A stretch of 64,000 bases of DNA from Pollenia angustigena (taxonomy: Eukaryota > Arthropoda > Insecta > Diptera > Polleniidae), in the NCBI GenBank assembly GCA_930367215.1, contig OV884056.1, forward strand, positions 44,516,308 to 44,580,307. Reading direction: 5' to 3'. Below the pieces are notes generated by a model, which was not told where the DNA came from, did no database searches, and worked only from the letters and a program-made list of their open reading frames with translations. Shown here piece after piece: positions 22,210 through 32,934 of the stretch (its first letter is position 1; every line of letters starts with the position of its first letter). The translations under genes were made by a program, and so were the position numbers.

Positions 22210-23581
22210 ATGGAGTATGCGGCTAATTTAGTCGTGGATACAGATCTATATAAAGTTTTTACACTGCAAGAGATTAGGTTGGTACTGGCAAAGGTCAAAG
22301 AAAACAAAGCGCCGGGTGAGGATAGAATACCCTATGAATTTTTTATAAACGCAAGTAATAACTTTTTAAGCGCTTTGGCGAAAGTCTTTACAAATATATT
22401 AAACGGAAGTGGTTCTTTTGAGGTGTTTGAGCGTAGTATTGTTTTCCCAATACATAAAAAAGGAGATGCTAATATGCCATGCAATTATAGGGAAATATCC
22501 TTAATGAATTGCTTAGCCAAGATCATGGTGGATGCTATACATGAAAGATTAACACAATGGACCACAAACTATAAAACTTTAAATGAGTTCCAAGCAGGTT
22601 TTCGTAAGGGCTATTCGATAATTGATAACATCTTTAATTTAACGGCAATTGTCAATATCAAGTTTCATGAACATAAGAGAGTCTACGCGTTTTTTGTGGA
22701 CTTTAAAGCTGCCTTTGAGCATATATTAAGACAACTTTTAATGTATAAACTACGCCAAATGGGATTGTCCACAAAAATAGTTAACTTTTTAGAACATGTA
22801 TATAAACATACATTTTCTGCAGTATGGACTGGAGATGAAATCTCAGATTACTTTAGTACAAACTCTGGCGTAAAACAAGGACGTTTGTTGTCGCCTCTGT
22901 TGTTTTCCTTGTATCTAAATGACCTTCATGAGCAACTGGAAGGCGGTCTGTTCATAGATGAACTGAACATAAGAATTTTAATGTTAAATAATTTGGAAAT
23001 ATATTGTGAAGCATGGGGAATGGAAGTGAACTTAACAAAATCGGAGATAATGGTTTTAGGTCGTGTTGCCTTAAATGAAAAGTGGAAGTTTAAAGGAGAT
23101 GAGGTAAAAGTTGTGGCTCAATACAAGTATTTAGGTATTATACTAACTCCGGCAATGTCTTACACGAAACATATAATTACAAAAAATTATGCTGCAAAAG
23201 TTTATGTAAATATCACGTGGAAAAGTTTTATTGCAAAAAGGGATGTGTCGCTTAAGGCAAAGTGGAAGTTATTTCAAGCTGTTTGCAGATCTATACAAGC
23301 ATATGGGGGCTCAGGTTTGGGGCCTGGGCTGGTTTGATATTGTTAATAAATTGCAAAGGTTTTTTACTAAACGCATGTTAAAATTACCAGAAAATACCCC
23401 AAACTACGTACTTGCGCTAGAAACCGGTCAAGAAGATGCACACCTGTATACTAACAGTCTACACCTTCAATATATTTCTAAGACGCTTTTCGAATATGGG
23501 AATCATAGGCTACCTCACAGACTTTCATCAAAAATAATATCAAAAAACATTTACTGGTACAAAAATTACGTTGATCGTTAA
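22210..23581 (+). pseudogene. LINE reverse transcriptase fragment lacking the YxDD box
   Basis: The frame 22,210-23,337 encodes 375 residues of non-LTR reverse transcriptase. It contains KAPGEDRIPYEFF, the palm motif FFVDFKAAF with its first catalytic Asp, and SGVKQGRLLSPLLFSLYLNDL. The expected Y-A-D-D motif is missing. The sequence runs straight from ...LNIRILM to LNNLEIYCEAWGMEVNLTKSE, an in-frame loss of about 20 codons near 22,980. A frameshift near 23,320 moves the coding sequence to a second frame (23,231-23,581). That frame carries the post-RT region ending in KIISKNIYWYKNYVDR. It has no endonuclease and no zinc tail. It lies within a gypsy-type pol on the opposite strand. The clade is uncertain (I/Outcast-like wording), and the tail region may belong with the fragment at 13,118-13,720. 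Confidence 0.8.
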
Positions 23582-24420
23582 AAATTAAAATCATCATTCT
23601 TTGTTCTCACAATAAATCGTATATTCCGCCTAAAATGATTGTCAAAGTTATCTTTAACAATATATGATCTATCATTGTAAGCCGATACTATCCTACCATA
23701 GTGACATTCTCTCCCATCTTTTTTAAATAGAACTAATTCATTGTCCTGCAACTTTGACAAAGGCTTAGCATTCCTTTCATAATAGTACCTTTGTTATTTC
23801 CTTTTGTTCTCATTTCTGTGTCTATTTTCCTGTCATTGATGTTGTTCGGTTTAAGAAGTGAACCAGCAATTGGTAATTTTGTTTTAACAAGCCTTCCAAA
23901 AAATAATTCAGATGGAGTTGATACTGTTATTGGTTTTCCTCACCTGCCTTAACACAGCGCCTAAGGATATTTTTCGCAATTGAGACCCCTTTTTCCGCTA
24001 GTCCGTTACTTTGTGGTTATCTTGGCCTTGAAAATCTAAATTGTACATTGTAATTCGCAGAAAATTTTGAGAATTCCCCAGATCCAAAAGGACTATTATC
24101 GCACCTAACAACAGTCGGGTATCCCAAATGATTAAATATTCGGCAAATAGTATATATGACATGCCGTCTGGAAGTTTGAATAGGCATCAAACACTGATAC
24201 ATACGTGCGACCAGCATAATCGAAAAGATCCATTGCTACTATATGAAAAGGATCATTTGGAATCTCATCCTGAAGCAATGGTTCCTTTTGATTATTTCTT
24301 TTAAATCCTTCGCAGACTCTACAGGCAGTCACTAAATCTCTAATCTGTTTATTCATACCAGGCCAGCAGTAAAGTTTTCTTGCCCTGGCAAGCGTTTTTT
24401 CTATACCATAATGCGGTGAA
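23578..24420 (-). pseudogene. Ty3/gypsy-type integrase relic
   Basis: Minus-strand remains of an LTR-retrotransposon integrase, the enzyme that inserts the DNA copy. From 24,356 downward it shows a CRVC zinc-binding pair, the EPLLQDEIPNDPFHIVAMDLF lead into the core with its first Asp, and a second-Asp segment (VVRCDNSPFGSGEF) near 24,080. A C-terminal domain runs from 23,760 to the stop at 23,578. Several frameshifts and stops break it between 23,760 and 24,180. Wording such as EIPND and the DLFDYAGRTYVSV block resembles the Mag/K02A2.6-type branch of Ty3/gypsy. RT, RNase H and gag are absent. It is interrupted downstream by the LINE fragment. Confidence 0.75.
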
Positions 24421-24591
24421 TGAAGCCAAAATTAAATTAAAAAATTTTTTTTTGTTTATTTTCGAACACTGATTAAAGGTATTGAGGGTTATGAACTAAT
24501 ACAAAAACACAAAAAAAAATAGATATCGTTTCTGGGTGAATGTTCCGTACGCTAAATAATGTTTAGTTTGTTTTCGTACACTACTACATAT

Positions 24592-25057
24592 ATACCGTGT
24601 AGAATATTTCAATAGTGAAAATGTTCTAATTGACTACCCTACAAGCAATTTAGTAGTCGACTACAAAAATAATACATTAATAGTAAACTTTTTACCAACA
24701 AACTACAATAAGCTAACTAAAAATAAATGCAGCGGCCAAATTGCGGCTTATAAAGCTTAAAATTAGCTTAAAGTTAACTGAGTTCCGTGCAGGGTATATA
24801 CTTCGTCACCAGTTCTTCTAATCAACTTTAGACCATACCATGCTTTAGACATGTAGCATGTGCTTGTCATTGAGAATCCACCACTGACCTTAAAACTTAT
24901 GGGACCTTATGGAGGCCCTGGAACAAAAGACTCACTACTAGTAGATTTGAATAGTTCAAGTCTTACTTTCTCTAATCATTAAAGTCAAAGACAAAAGTGT
25001 AGACACTTCGTTAAGAGTTTTAACTAAAAGTAACGAAAAAAACGCAAATCCACGTGT
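24592..25057. other. spacer between two family A copies
   Basis: AT-rich, no gene. It contains a small self-complementary word (TAGTAGTCGACTACAA) at about 24,650-24,665. Confidence 0.45.
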
Positions 25058-25065
25058 GTCTAAAC

Positions 25066-25609
25066 CAGTGTTCGAAAATAAACAGTACATTATTTAGCGT
25101 TCGGCTCACACACCGAAGAACGATATCTATTTTTTTAGTGTTTGTGTAAACATACACAAACCTTAATACCGTTCGTAACTATTTTCAAGAAAGAACCGAA
25201 CATTATATAATGTTCGGATCTTCGTTAAAAAACAGAACAATTGTAGTGATACTGTAGAAAAACATTATATTTTAATGTTCTATAATGTTTTTTTCGTGTG
25301 TGTATTTTGTTTTTGTAAAAAATGTTTGGTTTTTTTTTTATCAGCAAAAAGCGACGAACATTAACGAGCCGAACCGAACACATTGAAGTTCGTGGATTTT
25401 CAAAAAAAACCGAACGGAATTTAATGTTCTCATCATTTGTTGAGTATGATGAAAACAGCATTATTTTTGTGTTCGAAAGATGACAAACAGGGAAACGTTA
25501 TTTTTTTTTAAAGGAATTTCTACACAAACACTATTAGCGTTTGTGTTTTCCACAAATCTACCGAACCGAACATTAAAGAACGATATTTAGTGTTTATTTT
25601 CGAACACTG
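25066..25609 (+). mobile_element. hAT-like non-autonomous element, family A reference copy
   Basis: It has inverted ends CAGTGTTCGAAAATAAACA and TGTTTATTTTCGAACACTG and a perfect 8-bp target duplication, GTCTAAAC, at 25,058-25,065 and 25,610-25,617. The 544-bp length without a transposase frame marks it as non-autonomous. It is the best-preserved copy and served as the reference for reading the two disrupted copies at 19.6-24.6 kb. Internal GTTCGG/CCGAAC words are spread over both halves and make it partly foldback. Confidence 0.9.
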
Positions 25610-25617
25610 GTCTAAAC

Positions 25618-26394
25618 TAATAAAAGGAAAAATTATAAATAACACAGTTCAAAACCAAAAAGAACACAGTTGCAAAAAGTGATTCTGGTAGACATGACCA
25701 AAAAAATATACTTGTATCGGTTTTTTGGAAGTTAACGTGATAATTACTTTTTGGTGGCTGTTTAATCTCTCCCGCCAAATGCTTACACACTGTCCAGACT
25801 AGCCACCGCGTTAAAACTACAAACTGTTTCATGTGCACATATGAATTCGGAGCGTGGATACTGCTATTTGCGATGTTTTAATCATGTTTAAACATTTTTT
25901 GAACAACGATGTCTAACATCATTGCCATATAAACACATTAATCTTGAATGTATTATTGCTTTTTACATGATTTTTCGTACCATACATTTTCCTTTTATCA
26001 ATAAACAAGAGTAAATTGTTTTGTCAACGATTTATTCTTGTACAACACATAACAGTGGATAGTCTGGACGGTGTGTTATGAAAGAAAGGTACAGAAAACA
26101 ATGTTACCACTAAATAATCAAAAATAATTGAGCATAATTGAAGCTGCGTTCACAATTTTTGTAAAGTTTTACCTTATAACAAGCTTAAGAAGACTAAATT
26201 AAAACTAAATTCGCATCTTGCCCTGTATTTAAATCTGATCTTTATTTTAAGTAGTTTCTTAAATCTTCTGCCACAATTTATTATGTGAAATAAGTTATAC
26301 AGCACAATTATGTATACAAATTCCCCGGGAGTTTTTTCCTTTTTCCCATTTTTACAATTGTATTTGAAATTTTTTTTCATAATTGGGCTGATAG
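25618..26394. other. spacer with a MITE-end scrap
   Basis: AT-rich, no gene recognised. At about 26,143 AAGCTGCGTTCACAATTTTTG matches the outer end of the MITE pair at 6604-7331, so a decayed or solo end may lie here. Confidence 0.45.
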
Positions 26395-26689
26395 TACATT
26401 TGAGGAGGTCCATAACAAAACGCAATAATTACACTGAAAGAATTTTCTTCACAATACCAATGAATTTTGACATTAATCCCATGAAAAATTGCATTAAAAA
26501 GGAACCTATGCAGCACTTCGTTGGATCAATGAAACCTATTTCATTAAAATTGATTTAATGAAACATTACATTAGTTATATGAATATTATTCATTGGATCA
26601 ATTAATTGGATGAATACTTTCAATAAAGTAAAAAAAATTCTTTTTTTTTATTTAATTTTTTTTTAATATTATTTTTTTTATTAATTCCC

Positions 26690-26815
26690 TAAACTTATCC
26701 CGCGAAGCTTTACGCTTGTCTGCAGGAACCAGAGTCTCTGGCGGGAATCGATCCCGCAACCTCGGTGCTGATAGACTAACTCACTACCGCTAGCCTACCG
26801 GGGCAGTGTAGTTTT
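26690..26815 (-). mobile_element. tRNA-derived SINE, family S copy 2
   Basis: On the minus strand it starts TGCCCCGGTAGGCTAGCGG. It continues to the box-B-like GGGATCGATTCCCGCCAGAGAC, then CCTGCAGACAAGCGTAAAGCTTCGCGGG, and into an A-rich tail (the T-rich stretch 26,640-26,685 on the plus strand). It agrees closely with copy 1 at 11,684-11,818 over both head and body. The tRNA-like head suggests internal RNA polymerase III promotion; this is inference from the box motifs. Confidence 0.8.
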
Positions 26816-27003
26816 TGAATAAAAGAACTATATTTTTTGCTATTACATAATTAAGAGCGTAAATATGAGATTAAATTGTCCATAACAACAATAACAACAT
26901 TGATTTTTATTGGCTAGCGCATAATAAAAAAGACCACATAAAGAGAGGACAAGCTTTTTGATTTCATAAATTTAATGGCATATTACATTAGATTTATGAA
27001 ATA

Positions 27004-27316
27004 ATTGAAGCACAGCCGCGAATAACGTTTTAAGTTACAAAATAATAATTTTTCAGGAGATCAAAAAAACGCAAAATGCTTTTAAAACATTATTCCGCAC
27101 TGCAAACCCATTTCGGTTTCATCATTTTGTTAGTAACTTGCAAAGTTCTCTCACTGGCTGACACTTTGTATGCCATTTTGAAGGCGTTAAGGTGCATAGT
27201 TTAGGTTGATTTGATGTTTAAACTGTGTAAGAGAGTAAGGCCAACGGTTATCTGCAAAAAAAAACAGTTTTTGCAAACTGTGGCGTTTACAACGTTATTC
27301 GCGGCTGTGCTTCAAT
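27004..27316. mobile_element. 313-bp MITE with 22-bp inverted ends
   Basis: The termini ATTGAAGCACAGCCGCGAATAACG and CGTTATTCGCGGCTGTGCTTCAAT are perfect reverse complements, flanked by TA (27,002-27,003 and 27,317-27,318). No coding capacity. It lies inside the larger TA-flanked element at 26,397-28,445 with quite different ends, so it is a separate family of Tc1/mariner-type MITE. Confidence 0.85.
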
Positions 27317-28447
27317 TAAATCTTACATTTTTTAATTAACATTTAAACATTTTTTTAAGGAATATATAATTTTGTAGTAATTTATGAATATAGTTATGTT
27401 TGTATATTGTTTTTTTATGTTCCCAATTAAAATTGTTAATTTAACTTGGACAAACTTAAGTTTTCATATATCCAATGAAAATTTTTAACGTAATTACGAA
27501 ATCCAATGAAGATTTTTAATTTTTCGAATTTATTCTATGAGCTAAATTTCAGTTATGTATTTTATAAAGCTTTTTTGTAATAGTTCTATTCCTTCAATTT
27601 TTCAGAAATGACTTTATACACTACCAGACTATAATATTGTATTTTTTTTTTACATTTTACCTTAGCCTTCCTTTGGACAGCAATGAGGTATATTTTATGT
27701 ACAAAAAAAAATTTACAATTATTAGACACCAGCAGAATGTAATGCATTTTCTGGCCCGCTACGGCCTTCGTCAGCATTCTTTGTGTCTCACTGGATAGTG
27801 ATACTTTATAAATTGAATTTATTTAACTCAACAATTTTAACAAATAGAAACTGGGAATTATTTCCTTCCGAAGGAAAAATGTAAATTTTTACAGTTTTTT
27901 GATTTTTTTATTGAATCCTATTCTACACATTGAAATCTATATTACCTTTATTATAAAGCATTCCAAAACTCAATAACTACACTGCAATTCAATATCAAAT
28001 ATAATGGTTCAGAATAAAATGCAATAATTACACACCTTTGCAATAAATCGCTATAAGAAATTTAAAAAAAGTTAACTTTATAAATAAATTATGCTCTGGT
28101 GGTAACTCTTATTTAACTGTAAAACGTAAGGAATTTTTGTTTAGTTACCTCCTTTTGCTTTTGTTAAGTTGATTGTGAATAATATTTTCATACATTTCAA
28201 AGCAAAATGAAATAAATACTATGGATTCGGAACAAAACGCAATAATTCCAAATTTGTTATCTATAAAACAAACTGTCAGATAAAATAATTAATTTGTGAT
28301 TAATATTATTTTTTGTAGACAATAATACCTCAATAATTGTTTTTTAAAAAAAATTATGTGCTTCTTACTTAAATTACATTTTGTCGTTTAGCCAAAAAAA
28401 TGTTATAGTGTAAATATTGCGTTTTGTTATGGACCTCCTCATTTGTA

Positions 28448-29180
28448 GTTTTTAAGTCATACAACTATTACACATTTAAATTTTAAGGTTACTTTTAAGC
28501 ACAACGAATATTTTGTCATAACGCTCCTACTATTTAGAACAATCTGCACAGTGCTATTAACCCTACAATTATGCATAACCTTTTTAGTTACCAACACAAC
28601 TTACAATTTAAACTTATACGTTAACTTATTATTAAAACTTAAAAAAATCTTAACTAAATCGAATTTTAATTTAATTCATTTTGTTCCTTTTCTTTTTGAA
28701 AATTCATTAAAAACTACTGCAAGAAACCATTACAAGAGATACACAAATACTTAAAGTAACATATGTTACAAAATTTACTATGTTTATTAAAAGGGTCATT
28801 TTAAATTATCAACAATCACTTTCGTCCTGTCTGTTGTCCTTCTGTGTGCGTGTGTGTCTGTGTGAAAAGATACATACCGAAAAAAGGCATGTAAAGTGTG
28901 GTAAAATGTGTGTATGGATATGTTTGTAACGATATGTGTGTACATATGTATGTATGTATGTGTATGTATATATGACAGCATTTTTCTGTTCTTTTAGTTC
29001 TGCAACAGCTTGTAAAGACAGTTTACGACATGTTTTTAAACACCCAAATGCAAAATGTGACTAAACTTTTGCCAAAAGGTTAAACAAAAACAACGAAAAC
29101 AATAGCAAAAATAATAGGAATTAACAATAACAAAAATAAACGATGGCAGAATAAAAAGTAGTCTGAAAAGAAAATCTATA
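28448..29180. other. spacer with ATGT microsatellite
   Basis: AT-rich sequence with (GT)/(ATGT) runs at about 28,845-28,862 and 28,940-28,972. No gene recognised. Confidence 0.5.
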
Positions 29181-29462
29181 AAGCAGCTCATACACTTGCA
29201 ATAAAATTGTTCAATTTTACGTATTTTACAGTGATATCGCCCATGTGTATGTGATATTCGAAGGTGGCACAAAATATTGGCAACAATCAAAAGAATTACG
29301 ATTTTTATTGCACAACGAAAATAAAGTGAAGTGTGTTGGCAACATTGTACATTGTTTATGTTATTCCTATAGGCTACGTTCACCTTTTTTTATGTAGGAC
29401 AAAATGGAGATAATATTACGAATATCACATACAATATTATGGCAAGTGTATGGGCCGCTAAA
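29181..29462. mobile_element. probable 280-bp MITE
   Basis: The ends are inverted: AGCAGCTCATACACTTGCAATAA at the left, and AGCGGCCCATACACTTGCCATAA when the right end is reversed. No clear target duplication and no open frame with a domain. Confidence 0.5.
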
Positions 29463-29863
29463 GATTTCAATTTGAGATACCCTGTTATATGTTTCACTGG
29501 GTATTAAATTTTAAAACCGTTTTAGTCTTAAAAAAAAATCTACAAAATTCTCTTCAACATCACATATTCAACTGGCTAAAAATACACTCACTTACTGCCT
29601 GTTTTTAGAACGCGAGCGCAAAACATTTAAAACAACAACAAATTTTGGAATTTTGTTTTTGTTTAGAATGTAAGTTTTTTTAGGTTAGCTCTTGTTTTCG
29701 AGATATACTGTTATTTCGAAAGTGGAGTAGGAGGTGTGGAGATATTTATTTATTTTGTCTATGGATGATAATCCTTACAGACATTTTAAATTTAATAATC
29801 TTAATTTAGTGTCCATTAAACATTAAATACAATACAAAATATATAAAATATTTACTTAAAAAA
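29463..29863. other. LINE 3' flank with a satellite-monomer scrap
   Basis: At about 29,690-29,745 TTGTTTTCGAGATATACTGTTATTTCGAAA matches part of the 162-bp tandem unit at 35.6-36.3 kb. The A/T-rich remainder up to 29,863 is probably the 3' untranslated end of the minus-strand LINE that follows. Confidence 0.45.
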
Positions 29864-30312
29864 TTATGAATTTAATAAAATAATTATTTTGTTCTTAATT
29901 ACATTAGGACTTGAAGAAAAATCAATACAATTATAGAATTTGTTAAATTCATTACACATTCTAATAAGAGGATCCGCATTAGCATAATTAGCTCTAAAAC
30001 ATCGAACTGATAATGGAATAAAATGACGTGATGGGCGTTGAGGGACATTAAACAAAATATTGTGGATTACAAAACCAGAGCTTACTTCGCCAGTAATGAT
30101 GTTGAAAATAAACGATATTTTAAACAGAGTCCTACGACTTTTCAGGGTGGGCAGCTTTATAAGAGAAAGTCAAGCAGAATACGAAGGCAAGTTTGCTGGA
30201 TTAAAGTTTAGTGCACGAAGACAAAAGAGCAGGAATTGCTTTTGGCCGGATTCGATAGCATCGGAACGTTTTTTATAAATAGGGTCCCATATTATAGATC
30301 CATATTCTAGAA
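29864..30312 (-). pseudogene. non-LTR retrotransposon ORF2, C-terminal part (split LINE, distal piece)
   Basis: This is the continuation of the minus-strand LINE whose reverse transcriptase lies at 32,305-32,934. It begins EYGSIIWDPIYKKRSDAIES, a typical post-RT block, continues QKQFLLFCLRALNFNP, and ends CFRANYANADPLIRMCNEF before a stop at 29,864. One in-frame stop appears near 30,173. The break between the two pieces coincides exactly with the insertion of the plus-strand Jockey-type LINE, and both sides carry the word ATATTCTAGAA. With the insertion ignored, the reading frame runs from ...VRPI into LEYGS without a change. Confidence 0.75.
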
Positions 30313-32315
30313 ACAATAGCTGATGCAGTGAAAGTATCTACTCCAGCCCCAAAGCCCATCAAAAATAAAGGGTACATGTGCCCATTAAATATACAAAATC
30401 TAGTCCAAGAAAAACGACATCTTAGAAGACAATGGCAACTTCACCGCTCTCCAATCCTGAAAAGCAAGCTTAAAATCTGCCAAAAAGCCCTACATAAAGC
30501 ACTCGAAGAAAATAAAAACGCATCTCTGAATATTTATTTACAGGGCCTAGATCCAACAGACAAAACGGATTACAGTCTTTGGAAAGCAACAAAACAACTG
30601 AAAAGACCCATACCCTACGAATCTCCTCTACGTCTTAGTGACGGTAATTGGGCGAGAAGTCACTGCGATAAAGCCAACGCTTTTGCCGATCATTTATAAG
30701 AGGTTTTCACACCCAACATCACTATGTCGGATATACAAATTCCTCAAATAAATGACATAGTAGTTTCTCCCATGAAACTTAGATTCTCTAACCTAACAAC
30801 AATTGTAAAAAATCTCAACACCAAAAAATCGCCTGGTATAGACTCAATAACATCTAAAATGATCTGCGAATTGCCATACAGTGCGCTAAGGCTTATCCTT
30901 TTCATCTTTAATGGTATCCAACGCATAGGTTTTTTTCCTCCGTCCTGGAAATCGTCAGAAATTATAATGATTCCTAAACCGGGAAAAGATCCTAGTATGG
31001 TCACCTCATATAGGCCAATCAGCTTAATTTCCATCCTATCAAAGTTGTTTGAAAAAGTATTCTTGCAGGCACTGACACCATACCTCAATGACCAACAATT
31101 AATTCCCGCACATCAGTTCGGATTTCGTAAGGACCATAATACTATAGAACAAGTAAATCGTATCGTGACTCAAATTAGAAAGGCATTTGAAGAAAAACTT
31201 TACTGCTCTTCATTATTTATTGACATCTCACAGGCCTTTGATAAAGTCTGGCACAAAGGGCTTATATACAAAATAGTTCAATCCTTACCGCAAAATACCC
31301 ATATATTACTCCAAAGTTACCTGACAGACAGATCATTTGTAGTCAAATATAAAAGCTACACTTCAAGCTCTCGTAATATCTTAGCTGGGGTTCCTCAAGG
31401 CAGTATACTTGGTCCCATGATGTATATTCTTTATACAGCAGATATGCCAACAAATTCTCAAATTCATACCTCAACTTTTGCAGACGATACAGCATTTATG
31501 AGCACTCACAAAGATCCGAAGATTGCCTCCTCCAACCTACAGTCTCATATACATGAGCTGGAATCATGGCTTAACAAATGGAAGATAAAAGTTAATCCAG
31601 CTAAGTGTGCACATGTGACTTTTACACTGCGAAGAGAAAACTGCCCCACAGTTACAATAAATAACACCAGAATACCTGAAAAACTCCACATTAAATACCT
31701 AGGAATTAACCTTGATCGCCGTCTCACATGGTCCAAACATATTGACTCGAAAACAACGCAATTAAAACTCAAAACTGCCCAACTCGGATGGCTTCTAAAC
31801 TCCTCATCTTCGCTTAGTTTAGAATGCAAATCTCTACTCTACAAAACCATTCTCAAGCCAATATGGACCTATGGAATCCAACTTTGGGGAACAGCATCCA
31901 CTTCCAATATTGCAAAGTTACAAAGAAGACAGTCACAAATATTAAGATACATAACAGGCGACCCCTGGTTCATTCGTAACGAAAATATACATAAAGACCT
32001 CAATATCCCGTCAGTTCGCGATGAAATAGAAAAATATTGCTCTAAATATATATCCAAACTAGCGTCTCACCCTAATCCCCTAGCACAGAACCTACTCTCG
32101 TTTAGAGGCCACTCACGGCTAAAGAGGGTCGACACCTTGGCCATAGCACAAAGCTAAAACATGTTTAAATGTTCTCAATATGGTCTTCTATTGCACTGGC
32201 AATAGAATCATAAATTAAAAATAGTTTTTAAGATGTTATTACTTATTGTTATTTTCTACTAAGAAAGATCCAATAAACAAATTAAAAGTTGAAAAAAAAA
32301 AAAAATATTCTAGAA
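30302..32315 (+). mobile_element. Jockey-clade LINE, 5'-truncated, with 11-bp target duplication
   Basis: The element occupies 30,313-32,304, ending in a run of 13 A (32,292-32,304). The word ATATTCTAGAA lies directly before it (30,302-30,312) and directly after the A tail (32,305-32,315). A poly-A tail, a direct repeat of this size and 5' truncation are the hallmarks of target-primed reverse transcription. An AATAAA signal precedes the tail at about 32,270. The element starts within ORF2 between the endonuclease and RT domains, so ORF1 and the endonuclease are missing. Confidence 0.9.
30313..32157 (+). pseudogene. Jockey-clade reverse transcriptase, near-intact
   Basis: One frame runs from 30,313 to the stop at 32,155-32,157, interrupted by a single TAA at 30,697-30,699. 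The product copies element RNA into DNA. Motifs are KKSPGIDSIT and YRPISLISILSKLFEK. The palm Asp lies in SLFIDISQAFDKVWH. AGVPQGSILGPMMYILYTADMP and the catalytic pair in STFADDTAFMS (about 31,483) follow. The thumb is HIKYLGINLDRRLTW. The C-terminal PWFIRNENIHKDLNIP is typical of the Jockey clade (F, BS and X elements). Only one stop codon breaks the preserved part. The endonuclease is missing by truncation, so it is dead as an autonomous element. It is inserted antisense in another LINE. Confidence 0.85.
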
Positions 32316-32934
32316 TAGGTCTTACAAGCGCAGTAAACTCTTTAGCCCAGCGTTTGATGAAACCAAGTACACCCCTAGCTTTATTTACTATCATAGTAAT
32401 ATGCGAAATAAAATTAAGTTTCGGATCAAGCAGAATTCCAAGGTCTAAGAAACTGACGGCCAATTCCAGCTGACTATCACCAAAATGATATTGTGCAGGT
32501 ATTGGATTCTTTCTGACAAATCGCATATATTTACATTTATTAAGATTTAACTCCATAATATTTGTTAGGCACCATGAATAAAACGAGTTTAAGTCATTTT
32601 AGAGACGTTGTTGGTCAGATACTTGACAATAACTTAGAAAAACTCTGACATCATCAGCAAACATTAAAATATTAGAAGATTGAATTGCATTAGGCAAGTC
32701 GTTAATGAAAAGTGAAAAAAGAAGCGGACCAAGGTGGCTTCCCTGTGGTACTCCAGAGAGAACATCAATTCGTCTGGAACAGGTATTTTTAAAAAGAACA
32801 GTTTGTTTTCTTTTAGTTAAATATGAATAAATCCATTTAATACTGAGGTCTGTGAACCCCAAAAAATATAATTTCTTTTTAATTAGTAAATGGTTAACTT
32901 TATCGAAAGCTTTACTGAAGTCAGTGTATGACAT
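32305..32934 (-). pseudogene. non-LTR retrotransposon reverse transcriptase (split LINE, proximal piece)
   Basis: It starts at about 32,934, apparently 5'-truncated there, with YTDFSKAFDKVNHLLIKKKL (palm Asp). It continues with SGVPQGSHLGPLLFSLFINDL and LMFADDVRVFL, which keeps the catalytic Asp pair. An in-frame stop lies near 32,615. The frame then continues through MELNLNKCKYMRFVRKNP and FLDLGILLDPKLNF to RWAKEFTALVRPI, ending at the Jockey-type insertion at 32,305. Compared with related ORF2 proteins the segment between AKEF and ALVRP seems about a dozen residues short. The clade is not assigned. The distal part lies at 29,864-30,312. Confidence 0.75.

Larger units (their letters stand above)
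20780..24471 (-). mobile_element. hAT-like family A copy 3, inserted in copy 2 and carrying retroelement debris
   Basis: The ends are CAGTGTTCGAAAATAAACA at the left and TTTATTTTCGAACACTG at the right. The flanking 8-bp duplication has one mismatch (ATTAAATG at 20,772-20,779, ATTAAAGG at 24,472-24,479). On either side the sequence of copy 2 resumes in register, which independently supports these borders. The first ~145 bp match the family. Most of the remainder is foreign: a Ty3/gypsy-type pol relic and a LINE fragment. The span of 3.7 kb is about six times the non-autonomous copies. Confidence 0.8.
19606..24583 (-). mobile_element. hAT-like family A copy 2, outer member of a nested complex
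   Basis: The left end CAGTGTTTGAAAATAAACA equals the reversed right end of the copy at 25,066-25,609. The right end (about 24,500-24,583) matches that copy's left end (AGATATCGTT...GCTAAATAATGT...TTTTCG.ACACT). Its body is in three pieces: 19,606-19,740, 20,345-20,779 and 24,472-24,583. Each aligns in order with the reference copy, including the shared GATGAGAACATT and CACTACAATAGTTCTGTTTT phrases. Two insertions, 19,741-20,344 and 20,780-24,471, separate the pieces. The flanks (CTGTGTAA and CTACATAT) match at only 4 of 8 positions, so the original duplication has decayed or an end has shifted. Confidence 0.75.
26397..28445. mobile_element. 2-kb TA-flanked inverted-repeat element
   Basis: A TA flanks each side (26,395-26,396 and 28,446-28,447). 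The inverted termini share TGAGGAGGTCCATAACAAAA followed by CGCAAT. A subterminal word, AACAAAACGCAATAATTACAC, recurs in altered form near 28,012 and 28,230, possibly transposase binding sites. TA duplication suggests the Tc1/mariner superfamily, but no transposase could be read in either strand. It contains a SINE (26,690-26,812) and a smaller MITE (27,004-27,316), both younger than the host element. Confidence 0.7.
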
